Shown here piece by piece: positions 8,576 through 19,540 of a stretch of DNA of 64,000 nt. Numbering within the stretch: position 1 is the stretch's first letter; every line of letters begins with the position of its first letter. Below the pieces are notes generated by a model. The model had not been told where the DNA came from. It saw nothing but the letters and a program-made list of their open reading frames with translations, and ran no database searches. The stretch spans positions 21,204-85,203 of the forward strand of contig NZ_KB899111.1 in the NCBI RefSeq assembly GCF_000378045.1, written 5' to 3'. Position numbers and translations under genes: made by a program. The DNA comes from Marinobacterium rhizophilum DSM 18822. GTDB lineage: Bacteria; Pseudomonadota; Gammaproteobacteria; Pseudomonadales; Balneatricaceae.

Positions 8576-10401
8576 CAGTTGCTTGCCGGTGTCAGCAGGC
8601 TGGGGACGCCATTGTCAAACCGGGCCCAGGGCAGGTCCCTGGCAATGCGCGAGCCCTCTGTCAGGTACAGCTGGCCGGTTTCGCCGCTGATGCGTGTCAG
8701 CGGGCTCGCCCGCAGCTGCTCCAGGTAGGGGTGCACTGTGAAGGCGTCGGCCCCCAGGGCATAGAGCCGGCCGAAGCGGGTGTCGGTATCTTCGCGCTGC
8801 TGGCTCATGGCGAGTTTCAGTGTGCTTGGCGGACCGATAACCCAGGGCAGGTCGCAGAACAGAATGCCGTTAAGGTCGATATCGCTGAGACTGTTGGGGC
8901 TGCCATTGTACAGGTGCGAGGTGGCATATACCGGCAGATCGGCGGCGTAGTTAAAAGCCAGCAGGGGTTTGATCTGGCGGGCGTCCACCGGCAGGGCGCT
9001 CAGGAACAGTGCGTCGGCATCATTGCGTGGCTGGAGTTCGGACTGGATGCGGTTGCCAATGGCCTGTTGTACTCGCTTGGTTCTGGCTTCGTTATCGTCG
9101 ATATTGAGCAGCGATGCCACCCGGTCTGCAAGGCCGGCCTGTTCGGCGAAGGTGACGGCGCCGACCACCTGGCCGCCGAGGCTTTCGAATTTGCGCACGA
9201 AGGCCTGGCCGACGCGTGAGCCCCAATCGGTTTCCGGGATCATCATCAGCATGCGGCGGTTGCCATCCTGCCAGGCGCGAAGCGCGGCCGCTTCGGCTTC
9301 ATCCTCGGCGGCGAGGCCCAGTTGGTACAGGTTTCCCGGTGCCTGGATGTTGGAGTTGTTCAGTGCCAGCACCGGCACGGGCAGTGTGTCGGTGAGGGCG
9401 AGCTGGTTGACATAGTTCTTGTCCAGCGGGCCGATGATCAGTTCAAGCTGCATGGTGCGGGTGAGGTTTAGCAGTTGCTCCGGTGTATTGACCAGCGTTG
9501 AGTCCAGGAGCTGGATTTCCGGTACAGGCCGGCCTTCGCGCTGGGCCTGGTAGTAGGCGGCCATGAAGCCGTCACTGATGGCGCTGGCGGCCTTGGCCAG
9601 CGAGCCGCTCTGGGGTAGCAGCAGGCCAATGCGTCGGGTCGGCATAATGCTGGAGTCGAACAGTGCGGCCACGGCCTTGGGGGGCTGCTGCAGGGCGGGG
9701 TGGGATTGCCACAGGGTGCGCCATGCGTCCAGGTTGCTGTACTGCTCTGCCAGGTCGGTGCTGGTGCGCAGATTGATGGCCAGCTCGTACCAGCCCTGCT
9801 CGTAATAGGATGCCTCACCGGCGCTGGCCAGGCGCTGCAGTCCGTCGGTGGGGAGTGCGCCCAGCAGGGCCCAGATGCGTTCATGCAGGGCCTGGCGCAT
9901 TGCGGGCTCCTGGCGCAGCTGTGCCACCTTGATTAATTCCCGCAATTCGCCAGTGCTGTCCTGCTGCTGCTGATAGGCCTGCGCGCGCAGTTCGCCCAGC
10001 TCTATGGCCTGAGCGGTGGGCAGCGGTTCGCTGCTGGGCATTTCTGCCAGATAGCGCAGGGCCTGACCGCTGTCCTGGCGTTCCAGTGCGGTGCCTGCCT
10101 TGAGCGTGGCGATATCAAAGCGCAGGATGGGGGGGAGCAGGGCGGTATCGATGCGCTCCAGAATGGCAATGGCCTGGTCGCGCTGGTTGGCGTCGATCAG
10201 TTTGCGCGCAGCCTCGGTGCGCAGTTCGGCCGCGCGGATGGGTTGGGCGCGGCTGGCTTCATCGAGCAGTGCGGCAATGGCGTCCTGCTGGCGTTCGGCC
10301 GGAGTGGCGGCGGATGTGGGTGCCCTGGATGTCGGCGTACTGCAGCCGACAAGCAATACGGCCAGCAGGCTGGCGGTCAGAGACAGGCGCAGCGGATTCA
10401 T
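8575..10401 (-). CDS. lpoA: Penicillin-binding protein activator LpoA (YraM)
   Basis: LpoA is an outer-membrane lipoprotein that reaches through the periplasm to stimulate PBP1A. From ATG 10401 the product has 608 residues. The signal peptide ends in the lipobox LLVGC with Cys20 as the lipidation site. The N-terminal half is a TPR-like helical domain rich in Ala, Gln and Leu. The C-terminal half is a periplasmic-binding-protein type I fold, beginning near [23 protein letters not shown] 10416 is also in frame, but the extra MTEYM would lengthen the signal n-region without basic residues. Its start is only 38 bp from the divergent rsmI start, so the two promoters must overlap or lie inside coding sequence. 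Confidence 0.92.
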   Translation of the reverse strand: MNPLRLSLTASLLAVLLVGCSTPTSRAPTSAATPAERQQDAIAALLDEASRAQPIRAAELRTEAARKLIDANQRDQAIAILERIDTALLPPILRFDIATLKAGTALERQDSGQALRYLAEMPSSEPLPTAQAIELGELRAQAYQQQQDSTGELRELIKVAQLRQEPAMRQALHERIWALLGALPTDGLQRLASAGEASYYEQGWYELAINLRTSTDLAEQYSNLDAWRTLWQSHPALQQPPKAVAALFDSSIMPTRRIGLLLPQSGSLAKAASAISDGFMAAYYQAQREGRPVPEIQLLDSTLVNTPEQLLNLTRTMQLELIIGPLDKNYVNQLALTDTLPVPVLALNNSNIQAPGNLYQLGLAAEDEAEAAALRAWQDGNRRMLMMIPETDWGSRVGQAFVRKFESLGGQVVGAVTFAEQAGLADRVASLLNIDDNEARTKRVQQAIGNRIQSELQPRNDADALFLSALPVDARQIKPLLAFNYAADLPVYATSHLYNGSPNSLSDIDLNGILFCDLPWVIGPPSTLKLAMSQQREDTDTRFGRLYALGADAFTVHPYLEQLRASPLTRISGETGQLYLTEGSRIARDLPWARFDNGVPSLLTPASN

Positions 10402-10439
10402 CATATACTCTGTCACCCCAAAAGACGGATGGATTCACG

Positions 10440-11282
10440 ATGTCGGAAGCGGTTTTGTATGTTGTCGCAACGCCCATAGGCAATCTCGCAGATATGACTG
10501 CGCGTGCAATTGAGGTGTTGCAGACGGTGACACTGATCGCGGCGGAAGATACCCGTCACAGTGTGCGTTTGATGGCGCACTTTAACATTAAAACGCCCAT
10601 GATTTCAGTGCATGATCACAACGAACGACAGCGAATTGAGCGAATTCTTGAGCGCCTGGCGGCGGGTGAAAGCATTGCGCTGATTTCTGATGCTGGTACG
10701 CCGTTGATTTCAGACCCCGGCTTCGTGCTGGTAAGGGCGGTGCGCGAGGCTCAGTTCAGGGTTGTGCCGGTGCCGGGCTGCAGTGCGCTGGTGACCGCGC
10801 TGTGTGCGGCGGGCTTGCCATCCGACCGCTTTGTGTTCGAAGGTTTTCTGCCGGCCAAGAGCCTGGCGCGGCGCCAGCGTCTGGAGGCGCTGGCGCGCGA
10901 AGAGCGTACCCTGATCTTTTATGAGTCAACGCATCGGATTCTGGCATCACTGGAAGACATGCAAGCCTGCTTTGGTGCCGAGCGCATGGTTGTGGCTGCA
11001 CGGGAGTTGACCAAAACATTCGAGACGATAAAGGGTGCGCCGGTGGCGGAGCTGCTTGAATGGATGCGCCAGGACGCCAATCAGCAGAAAGGTGAATTTG
11101 TCGTGCTCGTGCAGGGCGCGCCGGCGCCCGCCGATGATGCGCTCAATGCCGAGGCCATGCGGGTGCTTGACGTGCTGCTGGAAGAGCTGCCGATCAAGCA
11201 GGCCGCGGCGCTGGCGGCAAAACTGACCGGCCTGAAAAAGAACTTCCTTTATCAGGCTGCGCTGGCGCGTCGGGACGCCTGA
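10440..11282 (+). CDS. rsmI: 16S rRNA 2'-O-ribose C1402 methyltransferase RsmI
   Basis: RsmI (YraL) methylates the ribose of C1402 in the ribosomal P-site. The 280 residues form a tetrapyrrole-methylase-type fold. Diagnostic stretches are [20 protein letters not shown] at the N-terminus, [31 protein letters not shown] and [20 protein letters not shown], with [17 protein letters not shown] downstream. I start at ATG 10440; the open frame runs back to 10269, but that part is antisense to lpoA. It is divergent from lpoA, as rsmI/yraL is in E. coli. Confidence 0.95.
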   Translation: MSEAVLYVVATPIGNLADMTARAIEVLQTVTLIAAEDTRHSVRLMAHFNIKTPMISVHDHNERQRIERILERLAAGESIALISDAGTPLISDPGFVLVRAVREAQFRVVPVPGCSALVTALCAAGLPSDRFVFEGFLPAKSLARRQRLEALAREERTLIFYESTHRILASLEDMQACFGAERMVVAARELTKTFETIKGAPVAELLEWMRQDANQQKGEFVVLVQGAPAPADDALNAEAMRVLDVLLEELPIKQAAALAAKLTGLKKNFLYQAALARRDA

Positions 11283-11316
11283 TTAAGAACGGTATGCAAA
11301 GGGTGGGCGTCTTGGC

Positions 11317-11344
11317 TTGCGCTTTGTGTGGATACTGGTATTCT
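11317..11344 (+). promoter_or_regulatory. Candidate promoter of rnpB
   Basis: TTGCGC (11317-11322) and TATTCT (11339-11344) are 16 bp apart, placing a start near 11351-11353, exactly where the RNase P RNA structure begins. This agreement supports the call. Confidence 0.65.
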
Positions 11345-11352
11345 TGCGCCCG

Positions 11353-11707
<355 letters not shown>

Positions 11708-11879
11708 CTAATTTGCTCATGAAACAACAGTGTTCCGCGTTTCTGATTTTTCCGCGTTTACGTCCTAATTGACTGATTTCTATATCAGTTATTTTCCAGC
11801 CACCTTTGACACCCTGTCAGTGGCTTTAAATTAGCTAATGCGTCCGTTTATCTCCATGGAAGGTGCCACTCCGGCTGCC

Positions 11880-11908
11880 TTGCATTGCCTGTGGTTAGTT
11901 CCTATAGT
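11880..11908 (+). promoter_or_regulatory. Candidate mra promoter heading the dcw cluster
   Basis: TTGCAT (11880-11885) and TATAGT (11903-11908) are separated by 17 bp, a good sigma-70 promoter. It lies immediately upstream of the MraZ box and about 86 bp before the mraZ start, the arrangement expected for Pmra. Between rnpB and this promoter (11708-11879) I see only AT-richer sequence. Confidence 0.7.
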
Positions 11909-11917
11909 GTGCGCAAG

Positions 11918-11952
11918 TGGGGTAAAGTGGGCAGATGTGGGTAATTATGGGA
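11918..11952 (+). promoter_or_regulatory. MraZ operator: four TGGGN direct repeats at 10-bp spacing
   Basis: TGGGG, TGGGC, TGGGT and TGGGA start at 11918, 11928, 11938 and 11948, each separated by five bases. Established work on MraZ in E. coli and Mycoplasma shows that it binds TGGGN repeats with 5-nt spacers upstream of its own gene. The boxes begin 10 bp after the candidate -10 and so cover the start site, consistent with autorepression. Confidence 0.9.
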
Positions 11953-11993
11953 ATTTTGTGGTGAAAATGCTCTAAGCAGAGGATGGCAGCTCC

Positions 11994-12449
11994 ATGTTTC
12001 GTGGTGTAAATCCGATCAATCTTGATGCCAAGGGCCGCATGGCCATTCCGGCACGCTATCGCCAGCAGATTCAGGCGGGATGCGAGGGTTGTCTGGTCGC
12101 CACCATTGATACCGAAGAGCGTTGCCTGCTGCTTTATCCACTACCCGAATGGGAACAGATTCAACAGAAGATCGAGGCCTTGTCCAGCTTTAACAAGGCC
12201 ACCAGGCGCATTCAGCGCCTGCTGATAGGTCATGCCACGGACCTGGAGATGGATGGCAGCGGCCGGTTGCTACTCACAGCGCCGTTGCGCGAATACGCTG
12301 GGCTCGACAAGAAAGTGATACTGCTTGGGCAGGGGCGCAAGTTCGAGATCTGGAGTGAAGATCTCTGGAATGAGACCCGCGAGCAGTATCTGAAAGAAGT
12401 AGAGGGTGGTATGGCGCTGCCGGATGAGTTGCAGACGCTGTCACTGTAA
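11994..12449 (+). CDS. mraZ: Transcriptional regulator MraZ
   Basis: MraZ is an AbrB-fold DNA-binding protein, usually the first gene of the dcw cluster, that represses its own operon. The 151 residues contain two MraZ/SpoVT-like domains: FRGVNPINLDAKGRMAIPARYR at residues 2-23, and the repeat DLEMDGSGRLLLTAPLREYAG in the second half. The start at ATG 11994 (MFRGVNPINLD) is fixed by family alignment. The four-copy MraZ box lies just upstream. Confidence 0.96.
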   Translation: MFRGVNPINLDAKGRMAIPARYRQQIQAGCEGCLVATIDTEERCLLLYPLPEWEQIQQKIEALSSFNKATRRIQRLLIGHATDLEMDGSGRLLLTAPLREYAGLDKKVILLGQGRKFEIWSEDLWNETREQYLKEVEGGMALPDELQTLSL

Positions 12450-12485
12450 GCCAATTTTTTACAGCAAACAGGTTGTCGAGCGCGA

Positions 12486-13424
12486 ATGATACAGGATTTC
12501 AGTCATACCACCGTATTGCTGCACGAGGCCGTCGAGGCCCTGGTGCAGGACCCGAATGCCTTCTATATAGATGGCACTTTTGGGCGGGGTGGTCATAGCG
12601 GGCTGATTCTGCAGCAGCTGCAGGCAAAGGGCCGCGTGCTGGCGATCGACAAGGACCCCGAGGCGATCGCCTATGCTGCGCAGCGCTTTGCCGACGAGCC
12701 GCGCTTTGAGATTGAGCGCGGTTCATTCGCAGACATGCAAGAGTATGTGCAAGCGCGTGGGCTTGAGGGTCAGGTGGGCGGCATCCTGCTGGACCTGGGC
12801 GTGAGCTCGCCCCAGCTGGACGACGCGGCGCGCGGTTTCAGCTTTTTGAATGAAGGTCCGCTGGATATGCGGATGAACCCCGATGTCGGCCAGAGCGCGG
12901 CGCAGTGGATCGCGACGGCCAGTGAAAAGGAAATGGCGGATGTGATTTTCACCTACGGTGAAGAACGCTTCGCAAGGCGTATGGCGCGCGCTGTTGTTGC
13001 AGCGCGCCAAGAGGTGCAGATCACCACCACGGCGCAGTTGGCCAAGATTATCGCGGAAGCGAACCCTGCCTGGGAGAAGGGGAAACATCCGGCGACGCGG
13101 GCTTTTCAGGCTATCCGGATTCACATAAACCGGGAGCTGGAAGACCTTGAGCGTTGCCTGGACCAGGCACTGGATTTGCTATCGATAGGAGGCCGCCTGG
13201 TGGTGATCAGCTTTCATTCGCTGGAAGACCGTATCGTTAAACGTTTCATTCGCAAACATGTTAAGGGCGATGAGCATTTGCCGCGCGGCATTCCGGTGAC
13301 GCAGGACATGCTGCGCCAGCGTCTCAAGTCCGTGGGCAAGGCGGTCAAGGCCAGCCCCGCCGAAGTTCAGCAAAATCCCCGAGCGCGTAGCGCAGTCATG
13401 CGTGTTGCGGTGCGCATAAAATGA
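12486..13424 (+). CDS. rsmH: 16S rRNA m4C1402 methyltransferase RsmH (MraW)
   Basis: RsmH methylates N4 of C1402, the same nucleotide whose ribose is modified by RsmI, encoded about 1.2 kb upstream. The 312-residue protein has the SAM-binding motif [10 protein letters not shown] at 29-38, [19 protein letters not shown] in the centre and [19 protein letters not shown] near the C-terminus. ATG 12486 follows GAGCGCGA. The TGA overlaps the ftsL ATG (ATGA), which suggests coupled translation. Confidence 0.96.
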   Translation: MIQDFSHTTVLLHEAVEALVQDPNAFYIDGTFGRGGHSGLILQQLQAKGRVLAIDKDPEAIAYAAQRFADEPRFEIERGSFADMQEYVQARGLEGQVGGILLDLGVSSPQLDDAARGFSFLNEGPLDMRMNPDVGQSAAQWIATASEKEMADVIFTYGEERFARRMARAVVAARQEVQITTTAQLAKIIAEANPAWEKGKHPATRAFQAIRIHINRELEDLERCLDQALDLLSIGGRLVVISFHSLEDRIVKRFIRKHVKGDEHLPRGIPVTQDMLRQRLKSVGKAVKASPAEVQQNPRARSAVMRVAVRIK

Positions 13425-13831
13425 ATTTCCCAGCCATGGATTGGCGCCAGTTTCGGCTCCCGCGCCTGATACGTGCGCTTTTCTCCCGCGACGGGGTGGT
13501 GGCAGACCAGAAATCCGCTGCCGCCCCGTCGCTGCGTCTGCTCCGTGCTGCTGAGCTGACCCGACCGGCCGCGGTGCTGGTCGTGCTGTTGCTGCTGGTC
13601 GTTGGCAGTGCCATGGCGGTGATTCTCAGCGCTTATCAATACCGTGTCCTGTTTAATCAACACCAGAACCTGGTGGCGAATTGGGATGAACTTCAGGTGG
13701 AGTGGGGGCAACTTGTGCTGGAAGAGAGCGCCTGGGCTGCGAACAATCGCATTGAACAGATCGCCAGCAAAAGGCTGTCCATGCTGGTGCCGGAACCTGG
13801 CATGATCGAGATAGTGCGTCATGAACGCTGA
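13421..13831 (+). CDS. ftsL: Cell division protein FtsL
   Basis: FtsL is a bitopic divisome protein that pairs with FtsB and FtsQ and helps activate FtsWI. The 136-residue product has an N-terminal cytoplasmic region of about 48 residues, one membrane segment (about 50-70, [20 protein letters not shown]) and a periplasmic coiled-coil part ([20 protein letters not shown]). The cytoplasmic part is somewhat longer than in E. coli. Identification rests on topology and position between rsmH and ftsI, since FtsL is poorly conserved. It overlaps both neighbours. Confidence 0.9.
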   Translation: MNFPAMDWRQFRLPRLIRALFSRDGVVADQKSAAAPSLRLLRAAELTRPAAVLVVLLLLVVGSAMAVILSAYQYRVLFNQHQNLVANWDELQVEWGQLVLEESAWAANNRIEQIASKRLSMLVPEPGMIEIVRHER

Positions 13832-15536
13832 GTCCGCCAAGGTCGACAACCAGGCCGCCAGAAGCTGGCGCCTGATCCTGCTGTTTGGTCTGTTGGCGTT
13901 GATCGCCTCGGCCATTCTGTTCAAGCTGTTTTCCCTTTACGGGCAGGACCAGGCATTTTTGCAGAGTCAGGGTGATGCCCGCACGTTGCGCACGATGCTG
14001 ATTCCGGCTCACCGCGGCCAGATTACCGACCGCAACGGCGAGCCCCTGGCGGTGAGTGCCCCGGTGGCGACCATCTGGGCCGATCCAGGCAAAGCTGACT
14101 TGAATCATCCGTCCCTCGGACGCCTGGCGCAATTGCTGGAGCTGGATCGCTCCGAGTTGCTTGGACGTCTGAACGAATTCAAGTCACGCCAGTTCCTCTA
14201 TCTGCGACGCCAGGTATCACCGGAACTGGCCCAGCAGGTCGCGGCGCTGCGGGTGCCGGGCATCCATGTCGACAGGGAATACAAGCGCTATTACCCGGCG
14301 GCAGAAGTCACCAGTCATCTGGTTGGCTTTACCAATGTCGATGGTGAAGGCCAGGAGGGCATGGAGCTGGCCTACAACGACTGGCTGCGTGGCGATCCGG
14401 GGAGCAAACTGGTCCTCAAGGATCGCCTCGGCCGCACGATCAAGCATATCCGTTCGGTCGAAGAGTCCGACCCGGGCCGTAATCTCCAGCTGAGTATTGA
14501 TCTGCGGTTGCAGTATCTGGCCTATCGCGAACTCAAGGCCGCGGTGCAGGTGCACCAGGCCGATGGTGCAGCGGTGGTGGTGCTCAATGCCCATACCGGA
14601 GAGGTGTTGGCCATGGTGAATCAGCCCTCGTATAACCCCAACGATCGCAGCAAGCTCAACAGCAGCGCACTGCGTAACCGTGCCCTGACCGATGTGTTTG
14701 AACCCGGTTCGCCAATGAAGTCCCTTACCGTGGCCGCGGCCCTGATGAGTGGCCAGTACCAGGCGGATACGCCGGTGGATGTGTCGCCGGGCTACATTCG
14801 CATCAAGGGTCACACCATTCGAGATCATCGAAACTACGGCATTCTTGACCTGACTGGCATTATCACCAAGTCCAGTAACGTGGGTGTGACAAAGCTGGCG
14901 TTGAGCATGCATGGCGATGCAGTGCGCAACCTGATGACCAATGTGGGCCTCGGGGAAGTGCCGGGCACGGGCTTTCCGGGCGAACAGTCGGGCTCGCTGC
15001 CGTATGTATCTGAAAAGCAGGTGGTGGAACGTGCCACCATGTCTTATGGCTACGGGCTATCAGTCACGCCGTTGCAGTTGGCCCATGCCTACATCCCATT
15101 TGCCAGCAATGGCATGATTCGCCCGGTGTCACTGCTCAAGCAGAGCGAACCTGCGCCCATGACGCGGGTCATGCCTGAACAGGTGGCAAAAGAGGTGCTG
15201 GCGATGATGGAAACCGTGACCAACAGCGGCGGTACCGGTACCCGCGCCAAGGTGCCGGGCTACCGGATTGCAGGCAAAACAGGCACGACGCACAAAATCG
15301 GTTCCGGCGGCTATATCGCGGATCAGTATGTATCGGTCTTTGCAGGCGTGGCGCCGGTAGAAAATCCGGAACTGGTGATGGTGGTCATGGTGGATAATCC
15401 CAAGGGGCAGGAATATTACGGTGGCGAGGTGGCGGCACCGGTTTTCTCCCGAATTGCAGCAGGCGCTCTGCGCCTGTTGAACGTGGCGCCGGATGACTGG
15501 CCTGAGAAAGATACCAAGCGGGTGGCAATGAAATAG
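13821..15536 (+). CDS. ftsI: Septal peptidoglycan transpeptidase FtsI (PBP3)
   Basis: FtsI cross-links septal peptidoglycan and works with the glycosyltransferase FtsW. The 571 residues contain a membrane anchor at about 17-38, a pedestal domain (RGQITDRNGEPLAVS at about 65-79), and the transpeptidase domain with the three active-site motifs: S297-P-M-K300, SSN at 351-353 and KTG at 486-488. The C-terminal end is short, as in Pseudomonas PBP3. It starts 11 bases inside ftsL, and murE starts one base after its TAG. Confidence 0.96.
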   Translation: MNAESAKVDNQAARSWRLILLFGLLALIASAILFKLFSLYGQDQAFLQSQGDARTLRTMLIPAHRGQITDRNGEPLAVSAPVATIWADPGKADLNHPSLGRLAQLLELDRSELLGRLNEFKSRQFLYLRRQVSPELAQQVAALRVPGIHVDREYKRYYPAAEVTSHLVGFTNVDGEGQEGMELAYNDWLRGDPGSKLVLKDRLGRTIKHIRSVEESDPGRNLQLSIDLRLQYLAYRELKAAVQVHQADGAAVVVLNAHTGEVLAMVNQPSYNPNDRSKLNSSALRNRALTDVFEPGSPMKSLTVAAALMSGQYQADTPVDVSPGYIRIKGHTIRDHRNYGILDLTGIITKSSNVGVTKLALSMHGDAVRNLMTNVGLGEVPGTGFPGEQSGSLPYVSEKQVVERATMSYGYGLSVTPLQLAHAYIPFASNGMIRPVSLLKQSEPAPMTRVMPEQVAKEVLAMMETVTNSGGTGTRAKVPGYRIAGKTGTTHKIGSGGYIADQYVSVFAGVAPVENPELVMVVMVDNPKGQEYYGGEVAAPVFSRIAAGALRLLNVAPDDWPEKDTKRVAMK

Positions 15537-15537
15537 C

Positions 15538-17037
15538 ATGACTCCAAAGGCGCAATATACGTTGCAACAGCTCCTGCCAGAGGCGGTTAACACCCCTCTG
15601 GCTTCGCTCGTTATCGGGGGGCTGTCGCAGGACAGTCGAAGTTTGCAGGCGGGAGACCTGTTCTTCGCCCGCGCAGGACTGGCGCACCGTGGCGTGGATT
15701 TTATTCCGGCTGCGGTGGCGCGCGGTGCCGTTGCGGTGCTGGTGGATGAGGCCGAGCGGGCGTCTGTCGCAGAGGTTGACTTTGGCGTGCCGGTATTCGC
15801 GGTTGCCCAGCTTGCACGCCGTATCGGCCCCATGGCCTCGCTATTCTACGGTGAACCGAGCCAGTCGATGCAGATGATCGGCGTGACCGGCACCAACGGT
15901 AAGACATCCTGCACTCATTACATTGCCCAGGCGCTCAATTTCGCGGCGCGGCGCACGGCACTGGTCGGCACCGTGGGAAACGGCTTTGTTGATGCGCTGG
16001 AGCCTGCCAGTCACACCACACCTGATCCCATTGCACTGCAGCGTCTGTTGGCGGATTTTCGGTCGCAGGGTGCCGACGCGGTCGTCATGGAGGTATCGTC
16101 CCATGCGCTGGATCAGGGGCGTGTTGAGGGCATCGCTTTCGATATCGTGGCCTTCAGCAACCTCAGTCGCGATCATCTTGATTACCACGGCTCAATGGAT
16201 GCCTATGGCGAAGCCAAGGCGCGCCTGTTTGAGGCCATGGAGGTGCCCTTGCTGGCCATCAATGCCGATGATGCCTTTGGGCGAGCGCTGCTGCAGCGCC
16301 ATTTTCCCGATGCGCGGCAGGTGCTGGCCTTTGGTACCACCCAGGATGTCGATGTCTATCCCCTGCACAGCGAACTGAACAGCAATGGCATGCAAGTGCG
16401 CCTGCATACGGCGCTGGGCGAGATCCATGCGCAGAACCACCTGCTCGGACATTTTAACCTCAGCAACGTGCTGCTCAGCGCCGCGGTGCTGCAGCTGGCC
16501 GGGCTCGACAGCGCAGAAATGCAGCGCGGACTCAGCGGCCTGACGCCGGTTTGTGGGCGCATGGAGTGCTTTGGCGGCGGCGACTTGCCGCTGGTCGTGG
16601 TCGATTATGCCCACACGCCGGATGCGCTGGAAAAAGCGCTGCAGGCGCTGGCCGAGCATGTCGAAGGTCAACTCTGGTGTGTGTTTGGCTGTGGTGGTGA
16701 CCGTGATACCGGCAAGCGCGCGCAAATGGGGGCTGTCGCTTCGGCATTGGCTGATCAGGTGGTGATCACCAGTGATAATCCGCGCACAGAGGATCCGCAG
16801 CACATTGTTGCGATGATTCAGGAAGGTATCGATGACGGCACCTGCGCTCGCGTCGAGGTCGATCGCGCCCGGGCGATCGAGCAGACTCTGGCCCGCGCAG
16901 TCGCGGGCGATATCGTGCTGATTGCCGGCAAGGGGCATGAGGACTACCAGGAAATTCACGGCCAGCGTCGTCCGTTCAGCGATCAGAAAGTCGCGCAACA
17001 GGCGCTGGGAAAACGCAAACAGGGAGCGCTGTCATGA
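15538..17037 (+). CDS. murE: UDP-MurNAc-tripeptide synthetase MurE (meso-DAP adding)
   Basis: MurE adds meso-diaminopimelate to UDP-MurNAc-L-Ala-D-Glu in the cytoplasm. The 499 residues show the Mur ligase layout: an N-terminal UDP-binding domain, a central ATPase with TGTNGKTS at 117-124, and a C-terminal domain. The substrate-selecting motif is DNPRTEDP (in VVITSDNPRTEDPQ), where DNPR specifies meso-DAP rather than lysine. Its TGA overlaps the murF ATG. The DNPR motif is one of the best clues to a Gram-negative type wall. Confidence 0.96.
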   Translation: MTPKAQYTLQQLLPEAVNTPLASLVIGGLSQDSRSLQAGDLFFARAGLAHRGVDFIPAAVARGAVAVLVDEAERASVAEVDFGVPVFAVAQLARRIGPMASLFYGEPSQSMQMIGVTGTNGKTSCTHYIAQALNFAARRTALVGTVGNGFVDALEPASHTTPDPIALQRLLADFRSQGADAVVMEVSSHALDQGRVEGIAFDIVAFSNLSRDHLDYHGSMDAYGEAKARLFEAMEVPLLAINADDAFGRALLQRHFPDARQVLAFGTTQDVDVYPLHSELNSNGMQVRLHTALGEIHAQNHLLGHFNLSNVLLSAAVLQLAGLDSAEMQRGLSGLTPVCGRMECFGGGDLPLVVVDYAHTPDALEKALQALAEHVEGQLWCVFGCGGDRDTGKRAQMGAVASALADQVVITSDNPRTEDPQHIVAMIQEGIDDGTCARVEVDRARAIEQTLARAVAGDIVLIAGKGHEDYQEIHGQRRPFSDQKVAQQALGKRKQGALS

Positions 17038-18416
17038 TCGGGAGTTTCAGTCTTGCTGAGCTGATGCCGGTGCTGGGTGCGCGCCTGGGTGCGGCCGAAG
17101 GTGCGGACATCCGTATTGCAAGGGTCAGTACCGATACCCGCAAGATACAGCCGGGCGATCTCTTTGTGGCGTTACGTGGCGAGAATTTCGATGCCCACGA
17201 CTTTGTGGCCCAGGCGCAGCGCCAGGGGGCTGTGGCGGCGGTGGTGGAGCGGTTGCTGCCGCTGGATATTGCGCAGCTGATTGTTGCCGATACGCGACTC
17301 GCTCTCGGGGCCATCGCGCAATACAATCGCACCTTTTTTGCGGGCCCCCTGATCGCGGTCACCGGCAGCAGCGGTAAAACTACTGTTAAGGAAATGCTTG
17401 CTACCATACTGGCCGCCGCAGGCCCGACGCTGTCGACAAAAGGCAACCTTAACAATGACATCGGTGTACCGCTGACGCTGTTCGAGCTTGAGCAGCAACA
17501 CCGCTATGCCGTGATCGAGATGGGCGCCAGCGGTCCCGGAGAAATTGATTATGTCTCGGGCTTGGCGCGTCCTGACGTAGCTGTACTGAATAATGCCTTT
17601 GGTGCGCATCTCGAGGGTTTTGGATCGCTGCAGGGGGTTGTTCGGGCCAAGGGCGAGATTTTCAACGGTCTCAACGCCGGCGGCACGGCCGTGGTCAATG
17701 CCGATGATCCTCACGCCGATTACTGGCTGCGGCAACTGGAGCTACGACGGGTGTTGTGCTTTGGGCTTGAACGCAGCGATGTGGATGTGACAGCGACCGG
17801 TCTGTTTTATCAGCCCAGTGGCTGTCATGGCTTTGAGCTGGTGCTGGGCCAGCAACGCGCCCCGGTACATCTGCAGGTGTTGGGACGCCATAACGTTGCC
17901 AATGCTCTGGCGGCAGCAGCGGCGGCCTTTGCCGCAGGCCTGGACCTGGACGTGATCGTGCAGGGGCTGGAGCGTTTCGAAGCGGTTGCCGGGCGTATGA
18001 AGCCACTGCCGGGCGCAGCCGGCTGTCGAGTTATTGATGACAGCTACAACGCCAACCCCGCATCGGTAAAGGCCGCTATTGACGTGCTGGCGGGCTTGCC
18101 GGGTGAACGGGTTCTGGTGCTCGGCGACATGGCCGAGCTCGGTCCGGACGCGGCACAACAGCATGCCGAGGTGGGTGTCTATGCGGCGGCGGCGGGCATC
18201 GATCGCTTTTGTGCCGCAGGCCCGCTATGCCGTCATGCCATTGAGGCCTATCGCCGCGCAGGTGGCGTCGGTGGGCAGAGTTTCGACAATCGGGCTGATT
18301 TAACCAGCACACTCAATACACTGGCGCATGCGCGGATGACCCTGTTGATAAAGGGATCACGCAGCGCCGCTATGGACCAGGTCGTATCCGGCCTGACGCA
18401 AGGGGACTCTCACTAG
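17034..18416 (+). CDS. murF: UDP-MurNAc-pentapeptide synthetase MurF
   Basis: MurF adds the D-Ala-D-Ala dipeptide to complete the UDP-MurNAc-pentapeptide. The 460-residue product has the Mur ligase P-loop TGSSGKTT at 110-117, then STKGNLNNDIGVPLTL and VIEMGASGPGEIDYVS, and the C-terminal VIDDSYNANPASVKAAIDVL. The start overlaps murE by ATGA, and its TAG is immediately followed by mraY without any spacer. Confidence 0.96.
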   Translation: MIGSFSLAELMPVLGARLGAAEGADIRIARVSTDTRKIQPGDLFVALRGENFDAHDFVAQAQRQGAVAAVVERLLPLDIAQLIVADTRLALGAIAQYNRTFFAGPLIAVTGSSGKTTVKEMLATILAAAGPTLSTKGNLNNDIGVPLTLFELEQQHRYAVIEMGASGPGEIDYVSGLARPDVAVLNNAFGAHLEGFGSLQGVVRAKGEIFNGLNAGGTAVVNADDPHADYWLRQLELRRVLCFGLERSDVDVTATGLFYQPSGCHGFELVLGQQRAPVHLQVLGRHNVANALAAAAAAFAAGLDLDVIVQGLERFEAVAGRMKPLPGAAGCRVIDDSYNANPASVKAAIDVLAGLPGERVLVLGDMAELGPDAAQQHAEVGVYAAAAGIDRFCAAGPLCRHAIEAYRRAGGVGGQSFDNRADLTSTLNTLAHARMTLLIKGSRSAAMDQVVSGLTQGDSH

Positions 18417-19499
18417 ATGCTGGTTATTTTTGCCGAATTTTTGACACAGTATTTTAAAGGCTTTGCTGTGTTTCAGTACATTACGCTGCGCGGCATTCTC
18501 GGCGTGCTGACGGCGCTGGCGATCTCGCTGTTCGCCGGTCCGCGTTTGATCAGTCTGCTGAAAAATCGCCAGATCGGTCAGTCCGTGCGCAATGACGGGC
18601 CCCAGTCCCACCTCAGCAAGGCCGGTACCCCGACCATGGGCGGCGGCCTGATTCTGCTGGCGATTGGTATCAGTACCTTTTTGTGGAGCGATCTTGGCAA
18701 CCGTTACGTCTGGATTCTGATGGGCGTGACCTTCATCTTCGGTGCTGTGGGCTGGGTTGATGACTGGCGCAAGGTGGTCGAAAAGAATTCCCGTGGCCTG
18801 CCGGCACGCTGGAAATACTTCTGGCAGTCGGTCGGTGGTCTGGGTGCGGCCATCGCGCTTTATGCGTCGGCGCCGGGTGCCGCCGAAACGACCCTGATCG
18901 TGCCCTTTTTCAAGGAAGTGGCGCTGGATCTGGGCATCTTCTTTATCGTCTTCACGTATTTCGTCATTGTCGGCAGCTCCAATGCGGTGAACCTGACCGA
19001 TGGCCTGGATGGACTGGCGATCATGCCGACAGTCATGGTGGCCGGTGCGCTGGCGGTTTTCGCCTACCTGACCGGCCACAGCCAGTTCGCCAGCTACCTG
19101 AACATTCCCTATATCGCCGGTGCCGGTGAGCTGATCATCTTTTGCGGCGCCATCGTCGGTGCGGGGCTTGGGTTCCTCTGGTTCAACACCTATCCGGCCC
19201 AGGTCTTCATGGGCGATGTCGGTGCGCTGGCACTGGGGGCCGCATTGGGTACCGTGGCGGTGATCGTGCGCCAGGAGCTGGTGCTGGTCATCATGGGCGG
19301 CGTCTTTGTGATGGAAACGGTATCGGTGATTCTGCAGGTGGCATCGTTCAAGCTGACCGGGCGGCGCATCTTCAGAATGGCGCCGATCCATCATCACTTT
19401 GAACTGAAGGGCTGGCCCGAGCCGCGCGTTATTGTGCGTTTCTGGATTATTACCGTCGTGCTGGTACTGATTGGCTTGGCGACGCTGAAGATTCGTTGA
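18417..19499 (+). CDS. mraY: Phospho-MurNAc-pentapeptide translocase MraY
   Basis: MraY transfers phospho-MurNAc-pentapeptide to undecaprenyl phosphate, making lipid I at the inner membrane. The 360 residues carry about ten membrane helices. Catalytic and Mg-binding features are visible: VGWVDDWRK with the Asp pair at 115-116, [10 protein letters not shown] at about 192-201, and [13 protein letters not shown] near 262-274. The C-terminal [17 protein letters not shown] is a family hallmark. The ATG abuts the murF stop. Confidence 0.97.
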   Translation: MLVIFAEFLTQYFKGFAVFQYITLRGILGVLTALAISLFAGPRLISLLKNRQIGQSVRNDGPQSHLSKAGTPTMGGGLILLAIGISTFLWSDLGNRYVWILMGVTFIFGAVGWVDDWRKVVEKNSRGLPARWKYFWQSVGGLGAAIALYASAPGAAETTLIVPFFKEVALDLGIFFIVFTYFVIVGSSNAVNLTDGLDGLAIMPTVMVAGALAVFAYLTGHSQFASYLNIPYIAGAGELIIFCGAIVGAGLGFLWFNTYPAQVFMGDVGALALGAALGTVAVIVRQELVLVIMGGVFVMETVSVILQVASFKLTGRRIFRMAPIHHHFELKGWPEPRVIVRFWIITVVLVLIGLATLKIR

Positions 19500-19540
19500 T
19501 GTGAATGTACTGATGGTTTGTGAACGGGATTAAAAACGAC

